A stretch of DNA of 64,000 bases from Prochlorococcus sp. AG-449-G23 (GCA_003209585.1 QCQJ01000001.1:124001-188000); one strand, 5' to 3'; shown: positions 41,726-51,505, numbered from the stretch's first letter. Numbers and translations: made by a program. The notes: a model not told the origin generated them from the sequence alone.

Positions 41726-43075
41726 ATGAAATTTGTTGTTATAGATGATGATCCAACAGGCTCTCAAACAGTGTATGATTGCTTATTACTTCTTAAGTGG
41801 GACTGCTCAACTTTAGTCAAAGGTTTTGAATCTAAATCTAATTTATTTTTTATTTTGGCTAATACAAGATCATTATCGGAAAATGATGCGAAATTAACAA
41901 TAGAAGAAATTTGCAAAAATCTTAAGATCGTCATAGCCTCTCAATGCTATGAAGAAGAAATTATTTTTATAAGTAGAGGAGACTCTACTCTTCGAGGACA
42001 TAACTTTTTAGAGCCAAGTGCCCTAAATACTTGCTTAGGTCCTTTTGATGCTACTTTTCATATACCAGCTTTTATTGAGGGTAAAAGATTCACAATGAAT
42101 GGATCACACTTTCTTGATAAAACCCCTATTAATCAAACAATTTTTGCGAGAGATAAAATTTTTGGATATAAGACAAGTAATGTTAAGAATCTTTTATTTC
42201 AAAAGAGTAAATCACAAATAAATATTGAAGATATTCAAAATCTTTTATTCTCAGATATCGAGATTTTAAATGATGAAGAAAATAACATTGTTTTTAAAAA
42301 AATAAAGAACTTGAAGAATAATAAACATGTAATTGTAGATGTAGAAAATTATTCTCAACTAAAAAAATTTTCTTTAGTAATTAAAAAATTAACTAAACAA
42401 AAAAAATTTCTTTTTCGAACTGCAGCAAGTTTTATAAGTTCAATTTCTGATAAAAAAAGCATCCCTCAGGTTGAGACATTTTTCTCAAATTTAAGAATTA
42501 AAAATAAAGAAAAGAGTTTTCTTCCAGGACTGATAATTGTTGGATCCTATGTGGAACTTTCAACAATACAATTGAAAAATTTATTAGAGATAAGTACTGT
42601 CAAGCCAATTGAATTAGATGTTTTTGAATTTTTTAAAATTTCTTCGTCAGAAAATAATCAGAAGAGAAGAAATTTGTTTAAAAATAAATTTTTGAAAGAA
42701 ATTAGATTTTCTTTTGAGAAAGGAAAAACTCCCGTATTGTTTACTTCAAGAAAATTGATCTCCTTAGAGTATTCTGAACAATTGAATTTTTATAATTCAC
42801 TTTCTTGTTTTATTGCTGAATTAGTAGCAGATTTGAAGTATGAAATAGGATATTTGATTTCAAAAGGTGGAATAACAACAAATGTGATTCTTACTAATGG
42901 ACTTAATGCAGATTATGTTTATCTTAAGGGACAGATTTTAACAGGTATTTCAGTGGTGACTTATAACCTAAGAAATGGCGAAAAACTTCCTATTGTTACA
43001 CATCCTGGAAACATAGGTACTAAAGATTCACTGGTTAATATTTGGAAAGTTTTTGAAAATAAATATAATTTTTAA
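41726..43075 (+). CDS. Four-carbon acid sugar kinase-family protein (DUF1537)
   Basis: The N-terminus VVIDDDPTGSQTVYDCLLLL is the signature of this family, whose known members phosphorylate erythronate, threonate and related acids. FISRGDSTLRGH is the second N-terminal motif. The C-terminal nucleotide-binding part has GLIIVGSYVELS, ISKGGITTNVIL and VVTYNLRNGEKLPIVTHPGNIGTKDSL. At 449 residues it is complete. The usual partner genes (a dehydrogenase, an aldolase or isomerase) are absent here. The substrate is unknown; the upstream mutarotase-like gene is 13 bases away and may be co-transcribed. Confidence 0.88.
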   Translation: MKFVVIDDDPTGSQTVYDCLLLLKWDCSTLVKGFESKSNLFFILANTRSLSENDAKLTIEEICKNLKIVIASQCYEEEIIFISRGDSTLRGHNFLEPSALNTCLGPFDATFHIPAFIEGKRFTMNGSHFLDKTPINQTIFARDKIFGYKTSNVKNLLFQKSKSQINIEDIQNLLFSDIEILNDEENNIVFKKIKNLKNNKHVIVDVENYSQLKKFSLVIKKLTKQKKFLFRTAASFISSISDKKSIPQVETFFSNLRIKNKEKSFLPGLIIVGSYVELSTIQLKNLLEISTVKPIELDVFEFFKISSSENNQKRRNLFKNKFLKEIRFSFEKGKTPVLFTSRKLISLEYSEQLNFYNSLSCFIAELVADLKYEIGYLISKGGITTNVILTNGLNADYVYLKGQILTGISVVTYNLRNGEKLPIVTHPGNIGTKDSLVNIWKVFENKYNF

Positions 43076-43077
43076 AA

Positions 43078-44502
43078 TTAGAAATTTGAGATAATTTCTT
43101 CTGCAAAACTGCTGCAGGACAAGGGTTCTACTTTTGGTTCCATTAAACGTGCTAAATCATAGGTGACCTTTTTTTCCTCTATTGCCTTACTTAAACCATA
43201 AGTAATTAAGTTAGCCGCTTCATCCCAACCAAAATATTCAAGCATCATTACACCACTAAGAATTACTGAGCCTGGATTTATCTTATTTAAGCCTGCATGT
43301 TTTGGCGCAGTACCGTGCGTAGCTTCGAAAATTGCTGCATTATCTCCAATATTTGCACCAGGAGCCATACCGAGGCCACCAACAATTGCTGCAGCTGCAT
43401 CAGAAACATAGTCTCCGTTGAGGTTTAATGTTGCAAGAATCGAATATTCTTGAGGTCTAGTTTGGATTTGTTGAAATATACTGTCAGCAATCCGATCATC
43501 AACAAGAATAAGTTCTCTCCATTTCCCATCTCCATGAGAATTTGATATTGATGCAATAACTTCTCTAATTTCTTCGCAAATGAATGCTTTTTTATTATTT
43601 GTAAGCTTGTCAAAACCTGGTTCGATTTTTCGAGCATTATTTTCAATTGTAATTTCTGGATTTTTCTGAATATTATCTAAAATCCAGCTCTCTCTTTCTG
43701 TAATGCAATCTTTTCTAAATTCATTGACTGCTAATTCATATCCCCAATCTCTAAATGCACCTTCAGTATATTTCATAATATTTCCTTTATGTACAAGAGT
43801 CACATGCCTTTTATCTCCTGATAATCTTTTAGCATGTTCAATAGCCTTTCTAATATGCCTTTGGCTCCCAGCTTTACTCACTGGTTTTATTCCAATTCCT
43901 GATCCCTTTGGTATGGATCTATTTTTTAAATTTTTACTATTAGGTATTACAACTTTATTTAAGTGATTAATTAATTCAAGACAATTATTATCCTCGGCTT
44001 CCCATTCGATTCCCATGTAGATATCCTCAGTATTTTCTCTGTAAACAATGACGTCTAAATTTTGGGGATTTTTGTGAGGACTTGGAGTTCCTGAATAATA
44101 TCTGCAGGGTCTAACACAGCTATATAAATCAAAGATTTGTCTTAATGCAACATTAAGAGATCTAATACCTCCACCGATGGGAGTGGTTAAAGGACCTTTG
44201 ATGGCTACACCGAAATGTTGGATTGCTTCAATAGTATCTTGAGGGAGATAGTTATATGTTCCATAAAGTTCACAAGCTTCATCGCCTGCATAGATTTTAA
44301 ACCAATTAATTTTTCTTTCACCTCCATAGCTTTTTTTAATCGCTGAATCAAGAACGATTTGAGTCGCTGGCCAAATATCAACTCCAGTACCATCACCTCT
44401 GATAAAAGGGACAATGGGATTATTAGGAACATTAGGTTTGCCTTGATTAAAAGTTATTATCTCGCCTTCATTAGGTAAAGTTAATTTTTCAAATTTTGAC
44501 AT
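43078..44502 (-). CDS. icd: Isocitrate dehydrogenase (NADP+)
   Basis: This enzyme oxidises isocitrate to 2-oxoglutarate, the carbon skeleton for ammonia assimilation in cyanobacteria. The 474-residue protein shows PFIRGDGTGVDIWPA, the substrate Ser region GGGIRSLNVALRQIFDLY, the phosphate-binding YRENTEDIYMGIE, VHKGNIMKYTEGAFRDW and GMAPGANIGDNAAIFEATHGTAPKH split by the adenine-binding residues. It is longer than E. coli Icd (about 416), with an insertion near residues 270-320 seen in cyanobacteria. It converges on the DUF1537 kinase gene with 2 bases between them. Confidence 0.96.
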   Translation of the reverse strand: MSKFEKLTLPNEGEIITFNQGKPNVPNNPIVPFIRGDGTGVDIWPATQIVLDSAIKKSYGGERKINWFKIYAGDEACELYGTYNYLPQDTIEAIQHFGVAIKGPLTTPIGGGIRSLNVALRQIFDLYSCVRPCRYYSGTPSPHKNPQNLDVIVYRENTEDIYMGIEWEAEDNNCLELINHLNKVVIPNSKNLKNRSIPKGSGIGIKPVSKAGSQRHIRKAIEHAKRLSGDKRHVTLVHKGNIMKYTEGAFRDWGYELAVNEFRKDCITERESWILDNIQKNPEITIENNARKIEPGFDKLTNNKKAFICEEIREVIASISNSHGDGKWRELILVDDRIADSIFQQIQTRPQEYSILATLNLNGDYVSDAAAAIVGGLGMAPGANIGDNAAIFEATHGTAPKHAGLNKINPGSVILSGVMMLEYFGWDEAANLITYGLSKAIEEKKVTYDLARLMEPKVEPLSCSSFAEEIISNF

Positions 44503-44713
44503 AGCATTGAATTAATAAAAGATAACTCATTGAAGTTCTTCGTATTGTAATTTGCGAAGAGTTATTTTCTTTAAAAGCTAGAAATTTATTATTCAAATGT
44601 GAATAGGGAATACTTTATTGATCAGCATTTCAACATCTTTATTAAAATAAAAAGTAGTTAATAAGCAAGTTAAAGCAAATTATGTCATTTTCAAAAAAAT
44701 ACTCAGCTTATTT

Positions 44714-45145
44714 ATGAATGCGAGTTCAAATGTAAGTAATGTTGAAATAGCTAATAAAATTGCTTCTACTGCAGCTTTGTTTCGGCAATATTTTCCAGAT
44801 GCCAGCGTAAATTTTAGTCCCTGGGATAATTCAAATAATGAATCCATGCAAGATACTATTGATTTTGCGTTTCATTTCCCTGGTTGGAGTCCTCTTATTG
44901 AATGTAGAGCAATACTCTTACAATTAAGAATTGAAAATGATAATAATAACAAAGTGCCGAAATTGTTAGGAATAATAATGCGAGGTATGATTGTTCCCTC
45001 GGAGAGATGGAGAGTGGCTACCATCGGAGATTGGGAAATGACTGGCACTCATCTACCGCAAAAAGAACAAAAAGATAATCTTTTTTTGGTTTGTAAAGAA
45101 CTTTATAAGTTATTCTCTACAACATCTGCTGGTAACAAAAATTAG
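44714..45145 (+). CDS. Conserved protein, function unknown
   Basis: This 143-residue soluble protein contains NKIASTAALFRQYFPDA, DFAFHFPGWSPLIECRAILLQLR and GMIVPSERWRVATIGDWEMTG. It has no membrane segment, signal peptide or known catalytic motif. The many conserved-looking aromatic residues point to a folded domain. It is divergent from icd across 211 bases and lies 57 bases before ho1, so it may be expressed with the bilin genes. I do not recognise the family. Confidence 0.68.
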   Translation: MNASSNVSNVEIANKIASTAALFRQYFPDASVNFSPWDNSNNESMQDTIDFAFHFPGWSPLIECRAILLQLRIENDNNNKVPKLLGIIMRGMIVPSERWRVATIGDWEMTGTHLPQKEQKDNLFLVCKELYKLFSTTSAGNKN

Positions 45146-45202
45146 TTGTTTTATGTATTTTCCTTGTAGATTAAATACACTTACAAAAATAATTTCGAAT
45201 AT

Positions 45203-45913
45203 ATGGCAGTCGCTCTTGCAGGACAATTAAGAGAAGGGACAAAAAAATCCCACACTATGGCAGAAAATACTGGCTTTGTGGCTTGTTTTTTAAAAGGAGT
45301 TGTTGAAAAAAAATCTTATAGAAAATTAATTAGTGATTTATATTTTGTTTATGAAGCTATGGAAGAAGAAATTGAAAGATTGGTCCATGAGGAACACCCT
45401 GTAATAAAACCTATTGGTTTTAAATCATTATTCAGGAAAGAAACCCTTGAAAATGATCTTAAATTTTATTTTGGTGATAACTGGAAGAATGAAATTAATA
45501 TTTCTCAATCAGCAAAAGAATACGTTGAAAGAATCCGTGAGGTCGCAAAAAATTCACCAGAGTTATTGGTTGGTCACCACTACACACGTTACATAGGAGA
45601 CTTATCAGGGGGGCAAATTTTGAAAAGGATCGCTAAAAAAGCATTAAATTTGCAGGGAAATGATGGTTTAAATTTTTACGAGTTTGAATTAATTGCTGAC
45701 GAAAAGAAATTCAAGCAAGAATATTCCCTTACTTTGAATCAACTGCCGATAAATCAGAAGACTGCTGATCAAATTATTGATGAAGCTAATCAAGCTTTTA
45801 CTTACAATATGAAAATGTTTAAAGAGCTTGAAGGAAACTTGATTGCTGTTCTAGGCAAGATTGTATTCAATTACATTACAAAAAAAGTTAGGAAAGGAAG
45901 CACTGAGACCTAG
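45203..45913 (+). CDS. ho1: Heme oxygenase (biliverdin-forming)
   Basis: Heme oxygenase opens heme to biliverdin IX-alpha, CO and iron with electrons from ferredoxin. The 236-residue protein has [15 protein letters not shown] with the proximal heme His at about residue 17. It also has [19 protein letters not shown] and the distal helix [13 protein letters not shown]. It supplies biliverdin to PebA and PebB, encoded immediately downstream (5 bases to pebA). The length is typical. Confidence 0.97.
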   Translation: MAVALAGQLREGTKKSHTMAENTGFVACFLKGVVEKKSYRKLISDLYFVYEAMEEEIERLVHEEHPVIKPIGFKSLFRKETLENDLKFYFGDNWKNEINISQSAKEYVERIREVAKNSPELLVGHHYTRYIGDLSGGQILKRIAKKALNLQGNDGLNFYEFELIADEKKFKQEYSLTLNQLPINQKTADQIIDEANQAFTYNMKMFKELEGNLIAVLGKIVFNYITKKVRKGSTET

Positions 45914-45918
45914 TATTT

Positions 45919-46629
45919 ATGTTTGATTCATTAGTTGATTGCCTTAAAACCAATATTGATGAATTAAATGGTCATGAAGTTCAAATATCTAGCGAATTCA
46001 AAGAACATCACAATGAAGACTCAAAATATATTATTAAAAATTGGCTTTTTTCATCTCCCGAATATAGAAAGTGGCGAATAACCAGATTAGACGGAGGTAA
46101 TAAACTGCAAGTGCTTAATACTGTTGCATATCCAAATTTTGAAAGTGAAGTGCCTATCTTAGGAGCTGATATTTTATGGTTTGGAACTTCTCAAAAGTTA
46201 TTAGCAATACTTGATTATCAACCTTTAATTCAAGAAGGCAAGTATCTTGAAAAATATTGTTCAAGTTTAGGTAGTATTAAGAAAAAATATTCTGAATTTG
46301 ATAATAATACAATGAAGAATATCTATGATTCAAAAAAGTATTTTTCCCCATGGGTGATTATATGTAGAGGAAATAAATTAAATCTTGATAGAGATTTAAA
46401 TAATATATTCCATTCATTTGTAAATAATTATTTGAAAATTTATAAATTGAATCCTGTTAATCAATTTTTAAATGCAGAAGAAATAAAGATTAATCAAATT
46501 AAATATGACAAGTACAGTTTTGAAAAAGACCCTGCAGATAAATTGTTTAAATCTTTTTTTGGGGAAAAATGGACAAAAAAATTTATTAATAAATTTCTTT
46601 TTACATTAAATAATGAGATTATTTATTGA
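45919..46629 (+). CDS. pebA: 15,16-dihydrobiliverdin:ferredoxin oxidoreductase
   Basis: PebA reduces biliverdin at C15-C16 to 15,16-dihydrobiliverdin, the first of two steps to phycoerythrobilin. The 236-residue ferredoxin-dependent bilin reductase has [39 protein letters not shown], the catalytic-type Asp in AILDYQPL, and the C-terminal [15 protein letters not shown]. These motifs are typical of the family. The order ho1-pebA-pebB separates it from its partner, which follows with no gap. Confidence 0.95.
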   Translation: MFDSLVDCLKTNIDELNGHEVQISSEFKEHHNEDSKYIIKNWLFSSPEYRKWRITRLDGGNKLQVLNTVAYPNFESEVPILGADILWFGTSQKLLAILDYQPLIQEGKYLEKYCSSLGSIKKKYSEFDNNTMKNIYDSKKYFSPWVIICRGNKLNLDRDLNNIFHSFVNNYLKIYKLNPVNQFLNAEEIKINQIKYDKYSFEKDPADKLFKSFFGEKWTKKFINKFLFTLNNEIIY

Positions 46630-47391
46630 ATGTTAATACAAGATACTATTTTTTATAAACCCGATTGGAGATGGTGTAATTTTCTAAAATATTTAACTAA
46701 TAACTTAAGTAAATATAACTGTTTAGAAAAAATAATACCTTCCGAATATTCTTATAAAGATTCAACTTATGGCTCAAAAAAAACAAAAAAAAATGTGAAT
46801 CTCTCTACTTGGGGCGTAACGCATAAAAAAAGAATTCAATTCGCAAGAGCAGTTTGTATTAACAGTCCAAATTATTCTGTTTTAAATTTTTTAATTATTC
46901 CTAATACTATATATAACGTCCCATTTTTTGGACTAGATTTTGTTTCTCTGCCTAATAGTCATTTGTTAGTATTAGATTTTCAGCCTTCATTAAAAATACA
47001 AAATCAATACAATAGTGAGTTATTAGAAAAACTTATAAAACTCAAAAATCATTGTCATTCATCAATTCCATTAGCTGAAAAAATGTCTGAAGATGTAGCT
47101 AGATTTTTTTCTCCAGGAGTAATCTGGTCAAAATTACCCAAAGAAGAAAGAAGTGATTTTTTAATTGCTAATCAGCTTTATACCTCATTTAAGGAATATC
47201 TTAATTTGTATTTGGAAATTCTTTTCGAAAGCAAAGAAGCTAATATGGAACTGCAAAAAGAATTAATAAATGGTCAAAATAATTATTTGAAATATAGAAG
47301 AGATAATGATCCAGCGAGGCCAATGTTGTCGAGTTTGTTTGGTAAAGAATTTACTGAATCTTTAATTAAAGAAGTTTTATTTACTACTTAA
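46630..47391 (+). CDS. pebB: Phycoerythrobilin:ferredoxin oxidoreductase
   Basis: PebB reduces 15,16-dihydrobiliverdin to phycoerythrobilin. The 253-residue protein has [64 protein letters not shown] and the C-terminal [16 protein letters not shown], which match the bilin reductase family. The ATG immediately follows the pebA stop codon. PebA and PebB are known to channel the intermediate between them. Confidence 0.95.
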   Translation: MLIQDTIFYKPDWRWCNFLKYLTNNLSKYNCLEKIIPSEYSYKDSTYGSKKTKKNVNLSTWGVTHKKRIQFARAVCINSPNYSVLNFLIIPNTIYNVPFFGLDFVSLPNSHLLVLDFQPSLKIQNQYNSELLEKLIKLKNHCHSSIPLAEKMSEDVARFFSPGVIWSKLPKEERSDFLIANQLYTSFKEYLNLYLEILFESKEANMELQKELINGQNNYLKYRRDNDPARPMLSSLFGKEFTESLIKEVLFTT

Positions 47392-47423
47392 AAGTCTTAT
47401 AATTTATTGAAATTTGAAATCAT

Positions 47424-47897
47424 ATGAAAAAAATTTCTGTTCTTTTTGTATGTTTGGGAAATATTTGTAGGTCTCCTGCAGCAGAAGCTATATTTATACG
47501 TCTACTTGAAAGGAAGGGATTAACCGAAGGCTTTATTGTAGATTCTGCTGGAACTGGGAGTTGGCATATTGGAAAAAAAGCTGACTCTAGGATGAGAATT
47601 GCGGCAGAAAAAAGAGATATAAATATCCTAAGCAGGGCGCGTCAAATTACTAGTAAAGATTTTGACGAATTTAACTATATTCTTGCGATGGACGACTCAA
47701 ATTTGAGAAATATTCAAGATCTTAAAAATAGAACAGCTTCAACTGATTTTGCATCAATTAAAAAAATACAAGATTTTAGATCAGTTTTTAATGAGCAAGA
47801 AGTTCCTGACCCATATTTTGGAGGTGATGAGGGCTTCGATTATGTCCTCGATATTCTAGAAGACTCTGTAAACGGTTTTTTGGAAAGTATTTCTTAA
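47424..47897 (+). CDS. Low molecular weight protein-tyrosine phosphatase
   Basis: This 157-residue phosphatase has the P-loop VCLGNICRSPAAEAI, with the nucleophilic Cys and the Arg, near residue 10. The general-acid Asp is in VPDPYFGGDEGFD. Length and layout are standard. Its target in the cell is unknown. It lies 32 bases after pebB and converges on panC-cmk with 2 bases between the stops. Confidence 0.94.
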   Translation: MKKISVLFVCLGNICRSPAAEAIFIRLLERKGLTEGFIVDSAGTGSWHIGKKADSRMRIAAEKRDINILSRARQITSKDFDEFNYILAMDDSNLRNIQDLKNRTASTDFASIKKIQDFRSVFNEQEVPDPYFGGDEGFDYVLDILEDSVNGFLESIS

Positions 47898-47899
47898 AT

Positions 47900-49432
47900 T
47901 TAATTGGTCTCAGTCTCTTTAGGAATCTTGTCATTATAAAGATCAATAATTTTATCCACTACCTCATTAATTGAATATCCATCCGTAATAATTTCTATTG
48001 CGTCATTCGCTTTTATTAGAGGTGAAATTTCCCTATTGGAATCTTCAAAATCTCTTTTCTTTATAAGTTCTTTTAATGTATTAAGGTCTATTTCTTGTGA
48101 TTCTTTACTATTTTTATCAGATTTTCTTCTTTTTGCTCTTTCATCGATGCTAGCAGTTAAAAATATTTTAAGTTCTGCATGAGGAAAAACAGTAGTTCCT
48201 ATATCTCTTCCCTCAGCTACAAGTCCGCCTGATTCTCCAATTTTTCTTTGTTCTTCTACTAAGAATTTTCTTACTTCTTTTATTGAGGAAATCTTAGAAA
48301 CGATGGAACTTATCTTTTGCGATCTAATGTCTTCAGTAACACAGTAGTTATTAACATAAACATCCTGATGTAAATTTGTATTCGTCTTGAAAACGATAGA
48401 TATATCTTTAAGAATATTCTGTAATTTTTTTTCTTTTTTATAATCAATACTTTCTTTTGTCATAAACCAACTCAATGCCCTATACATTGCTCCAGTATCT
48501 AAATATAAAAGTTTAAGTTTTTTCGCTATTAACTTTGTTACAGTACTTTTACCTGATCCTGCAGGACCATCAATTGCAATAATCGGCCTTCTTTTCATTA
48601 GAAAAACGTGATCAATTAATCTTGTCTTTCCACATCTTATCGCACCAGCCAGTAACGAAATATTATCCTCAAGCCTTGCTTTTTGGAGTGTATGAGGGTG
48701 TAAATGTTCTAAATATTCAATTGAAATTTTTTTTGCTGATAGCTTTTTAATTACTTCGTTTAAATTAATCTTTTTTTCTTGTTGAAAAATTTTTTTTGCC
48801 TCTAATAACTCACTTGAAAAAAACCTAATCAATTTTCTTTCGTTTTTTGATAAAAGTACATTACGTGAACTTAAAGGAATTCCATCAAAGTCTCTTTGTG
48901 TAGGAATAGATTTAATAGCAACATTTAATTTCATTCTTTGGACAAGATTTTTTAAAATTAAAAGTTGTTGCCAATCTTTTTCTCCTAAGTAAAGATTTTT
49001 TGGCTTGATGAGATTAAGTAGTCTATAAACTACTGTACAAACGCCATCAAAATGTCCAATTCGATTTAATCCACATAATGCAGAAGATAATTCTATTGGA
49101 GCTTTTAGGAATTTAATATTTTTATTATTCGGTGGATATATATCTTCATGACTTGGTATGAAGATGGCATCTGCTCCATTTAAAAAGGAGATTTTTATAT
49201 CATTATCAATTGTTTTAGGGTAGTTCTCTAAATCTAACTTGTTATCAAATTGAAGTGGATTAATGAAAATACTTACTAAATTAACATTAGAATTGTCATT
49301 TTTTGCTGTTGATATTAGTTTTATATGTCCATTATGAAGATTACCCATTGTTGGAATAAAGTTAATTTCACTATTTATATTTCTCCTCCAATTTTCTATT
49401 TCTTCAGTTTTCCTTATGATTACTTTCTTCAC
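47900..49432 (-). CDS. panC/cmk: Bifunctional pantoate-beta-alanine ligase/cytidylate kinase
   Basis: This is a fusion of two enzymes, 510 residues. The N-terminal part (1-280) is pantothenate synthetase, with FIPTMGNLHNGHIKLI, VSIFINPLQFD, LYLGEKDWQQLLIL and the KMSKS-like LSSRNVLL. The C-terminal part (about 281-510) is CMP kinase, with IAIDGPAGSGKSTVTKLIA, LYLDTGAMYRAL and GLVAEGRDIGTTVFP. The fusion is known in cyanobacteria. It links pantothenate/CoA and pyrimidine nucleotide supply for no clear metabolic reason. It is divergent from purM by about 100 bases. Confidence 0.95.
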   Translation of the reverse strand: MKKVIIRKTEEIENWRRNINSEINFIPTMGNLHNGHIKLISTAKNDNSNVNLVSIFINPLQFDNKLDLENYPKTIDNDIKISFLNGADAIFIPSHEDIYPPNNKNIKFLKAPIELSSALCGLNRIGHFDGVCTVVYRLLNLIKPKNLYLGEKDWQQLLILKNLVQRMKLNVAIKSIPTQRDFDGIPLSSRNVLLSKNERKLIRFFSSELLEAKKIFQQEKKINLNEVIKKLSAKKISIEYLEHLHPHTLQKARLEDNISLLAGAIRCGKTRLIDHVFLMKRRPIIAIDGPAGSGKSTVTKLIAKKLKLLYLDTGAMYRALSWFMTKESIDYKKEKKLQNILKDISIVFKTNTNLHQDVYVNNYCVTEDIRSQKISSIVSKISSIKEVRKFLVEEQRKIGESGGLVAEGRDIGTTVFPHAELKIFLTASIDERAKRRKSDKNSKESQEIDLNTLKELIKKRDFEDSNREISPLIKANDAIEIITDGYSINEVVDKIIDLYNDKIPKETETN

Positions 49433-49530
49433 TTTGTTTTTAAAAAATAAATCTATTTGATAAATAATTACTGGACAAAAGCAATCTTAGGAGGAATATC
49501 TATATAGGGAAAGTCTATCATTTTTATTTC

Positions 49531-50574
49531 ATGGATTACAAAACATCAGGTGTAGATATAGAAGCTGGGCGAGAATTTGTTTCCGAAATTAAACAGGCAG
49601 TTGAAGGAACTCATACATCTAATGTGATTGAGGGTATTGGCGGGTTCGGAGGTTTGTTTAGAATTCCTATCGATAGTTTTAAAAAACCAGTTCTTGTTTC
49701 AGGAACTGATGGTGTTGGAACAAAATTAGAATTAGCCCAAAGTAAAAACTTTCACTTTGAGGTTGGTATTGATTTAGTTGCTATGTGCATGAACGATATA
49801 ATTACTAGTGGGGCAAAACCTTTATTCTTTCTGGATTATATTGCTACTGGTAAACTTGATAAGAAACAATTATTGAGGGTTGTTCAGGGAATTTCACATG
49901 GTTGCGGAGAAAATAACTGTTCATTACTCGGCGGAGAAACTGCTGAAATGCCTGGATTTTATTCAAAAAATAAGTATGATCTTGCAGGATTTTGTGTTGG
50001 AATAGTTGATGAAGATAAGCTTATTAATGGTAAAAAAGTATCTGAAAATGACTTAATAATTGCTTTAAAAAGTAATGGACTTCATAGTAACGGCTTTAGT
50101 TTAGTAAGAAAAATTATTCAAAATAATAATCAAATAGATAAAGAATTTGAAAAAGTTTCTCACTTAAATTTTTATGATGAGTTATTGAAACCTACAAAAA
50201 TTTACAATAATGTGATTAACCAAATGTTATCTGAAAATATAGAAATTAAAGCAATGTCTCATATTACTGGAGGAGGAATTCCAGAAAATTTACCAAGATG
50301 TATGCCTTCTGATTTTATTCCTTATATAGATACTAATTCTTGGGAAATACCAATTTTATTTAAATACCTTAAAGACAAAGGATCGATTCCTGAAAAAGAT
50401 TTTTGGAATACTTTCAATCTTGGAGTGGGATTTTGTTTAATTATTGATAAACAATTTAAGAACGCGATATTAAGTATCTGTAAAGATCATGATATTGAAA
50501 GTTGGGAAATTGGAAAGATAGTTCGAAAAAATGATTCAACAATTAGTAAATTTTTGCCAGAAATTTTAACTTAA
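49531..50574 (+). CDS. purM: Phosphoribosylformylglycinamidine cyclo-ligase
   Basis: PurM closes the imidazole ring to give 5-aminoimidazole ribotide, the shared precursor for purines and for the ThiC reaction. The 347-residue protein starts MDYKTSGVDIEAG. Motifs are GFGGLFRIP, LVSGTDGVGTKLELAQ, VAMCMNDIITSGAKPLFFLDY, LLGGETAEMPG, SNGLHSNGFSLVRKI and HITGGGIPENLPRCMP. The length is normal. A GGAGGA-like element near 49490 lies about 40 bases upstream and is too far to be the ribosome binding site. Confidence 0.97.
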   Translation: MDYKTSGVDIEAGREFVSEIKQAVEGTHTSNVIEGIGGFGGLFRIPIDSFKKPVLVSGTDGVGTKLELAQSKNFHFEVGIDLVAMCMNDIITSGAKPLFFLDYIATGKLDKKQLLRVVQGISHGCGENNCSLLGGETAEMPGFYSKNKYDLAGFCVGIVDEDKLINGKKVSENDLIIALKSNGLHSNGFSLVRKIIQNNNQIDKEFEKVSHLNFYDELLKPTKIYNNVINQMLSENIEIKAMSHITGGGIPENLPRCMPSDFIPYIDTNSWEIPILFKYLKDKGSIPEKDFWNTFNLGVGFCLIIDKQFKNAILSICKDHDIESWEIGKIVRKNDSTISKFLPEILT

Positions 50575-50706
50575 ATTTATTTGTCTTTTTAAAATGAGTT
50601 TTAAAAAATTATTTTTTATACCCAAATGAAAAAGTTAAGTGTAATATAATAAAATTACCGCCGAATTATATCGGAAGTTTAAGTATTAAGATTTAACCTT
50701 TATTCA

Positions 50707-51351
50707 ATGCCCTTTGCAAATAATCAAAGAATTACACGTAGACGTAGTTCAGCAGGCCCTACACCTCCAAAAAGACCAATAGGTAATAATTCTGAATCAA
50801 TTGGTAGACAGGCTCAAGGCCCAAGACCAACTTTCTTGACACTAAGGGATCATGGGAAAGTTTTTGTCGCTGATTTACCTAATTTGTCTGATGGTCAATT
50901 AGCGCATATTAGTAAAGAAGCTAATGAAGTTTTAAATAGTTTGGAAAAAAGACTTAGTGATCTTGAAAATGAACCTAATGTTAGTAATCCTGAAAACGAT
51001 ACGCTGATAAAAGCCTCTACCAAAAGAGATGTCACCCTGAGGTTTATTAAATCAATAGAAGAAGAACAAGAACATAGAAAAAATAATCCTGCTTTACGAG
51101 ATGCTGCATCTGAATCGTTACCGAGAACTTTTCTTGAGGTTGCTAGACATAGATTGCCTGGAGCAACTTTTGATTCACTACTTCGAGAGGCTCTTGAAGC
51201 TTGTTCAGTAGATGAGAGTACTGAAGAAAATCAAGTTATTGATGAGCCTAAAGAAACTGTAAAAATTATGGATATACCCTCTTCCAACACAAATGCTTCA
51301 CTTGTTGTTAGTATCGACTCAAGTGATGATTCCAAGAATGACTCTATTTGA
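50707..51351 (+). CDS. Conserved cyanobacterial protein with basic tail, function unknown
   Basis: This 214-residue soluble protein has a basic, Pro-rich N-terminus (NQRITRRRSSAGPTPPKRP). A central domain reads TLRDHGKVFVADLPNLSDGQLAHI and EANEVLNSLEKRLSDLE, and the C-terminus is acidic and Ser-rich. No catalytic motif is recognised. The last 14 bases overlap the next small gene. The 130 bases before it contain TAATAT near 50643, a possible -10 box. The function is unknown. Confidence 0.68.
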   Translation: MPFANNQRITRRRSSAGPTPPKRPIGNNSESIGRQAQGPRPTFLTLRDHGKVFVADLPNLSDGQLAHISKEANEVLNSLEKRLSDLENEPNVSNPENDTLIKASTKRDVTLRFIKSIEEEQEHRKNNPALRDAASESLPRTFLEVARHRLPGATFDSLLREALEACSVDESTEENQVIDEPKETVKIMDIPSSNTNASLVVSIDSSDDSKNDSI

Positions 51352-51505
51352 TTCAACACAAGAGTTAATAAGTTTTAAAGACCAAAATAATTCAAAAATT
51401 AACCTTACTTCAGAGAAAGATCCCATTTTATGTAATCATTGCAAAAGGACTGCATCAAATGGTGTTAGATGTTTAGGAATGTGTGTAGCAGATAATGATT
51501 ACTAA
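51338..51505 (+). CDS. 55-residue Cys-rich protein, function unknown
   Basis: The product is MTLFDSTQELIS, followed by about 20 polar residues, then PILCNHCKRTASNGVRCLGMC. The pattern CxxC-x9-CxxxC can bind Zn or an iron-sulfur cluster. An alternative ATG at 51326 would add 4 residues. The start overlaps the end of the 214-residue gene by 14 bases in another frame, which suggests coupling. The Cys layout and overlap argue for a real gene, but no family is recognised. Confidence 0.6.
   Translation: MTLFDSTQELISFKDQNNSKINLTSEKDPILCNHCKRTASNGVRCLGMCVADNDY

Noticed and set aside
44520..44600. CTTCG/CGAAG hairpin between icd and the 143-residue gene
   Set aside because: The stem is 6 bp with wobble extensions and a long loop, without a strong T tract. 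It could be chance.
44682..44717. Eleven-codon open frame (MSFSKKYSAYL) whose stop overlaps the ATG of the 143-residue gene
   Set aside because: It looks like a leader peptide, but it has no tract of repeated regulatory codons and such short frames are common by chance.
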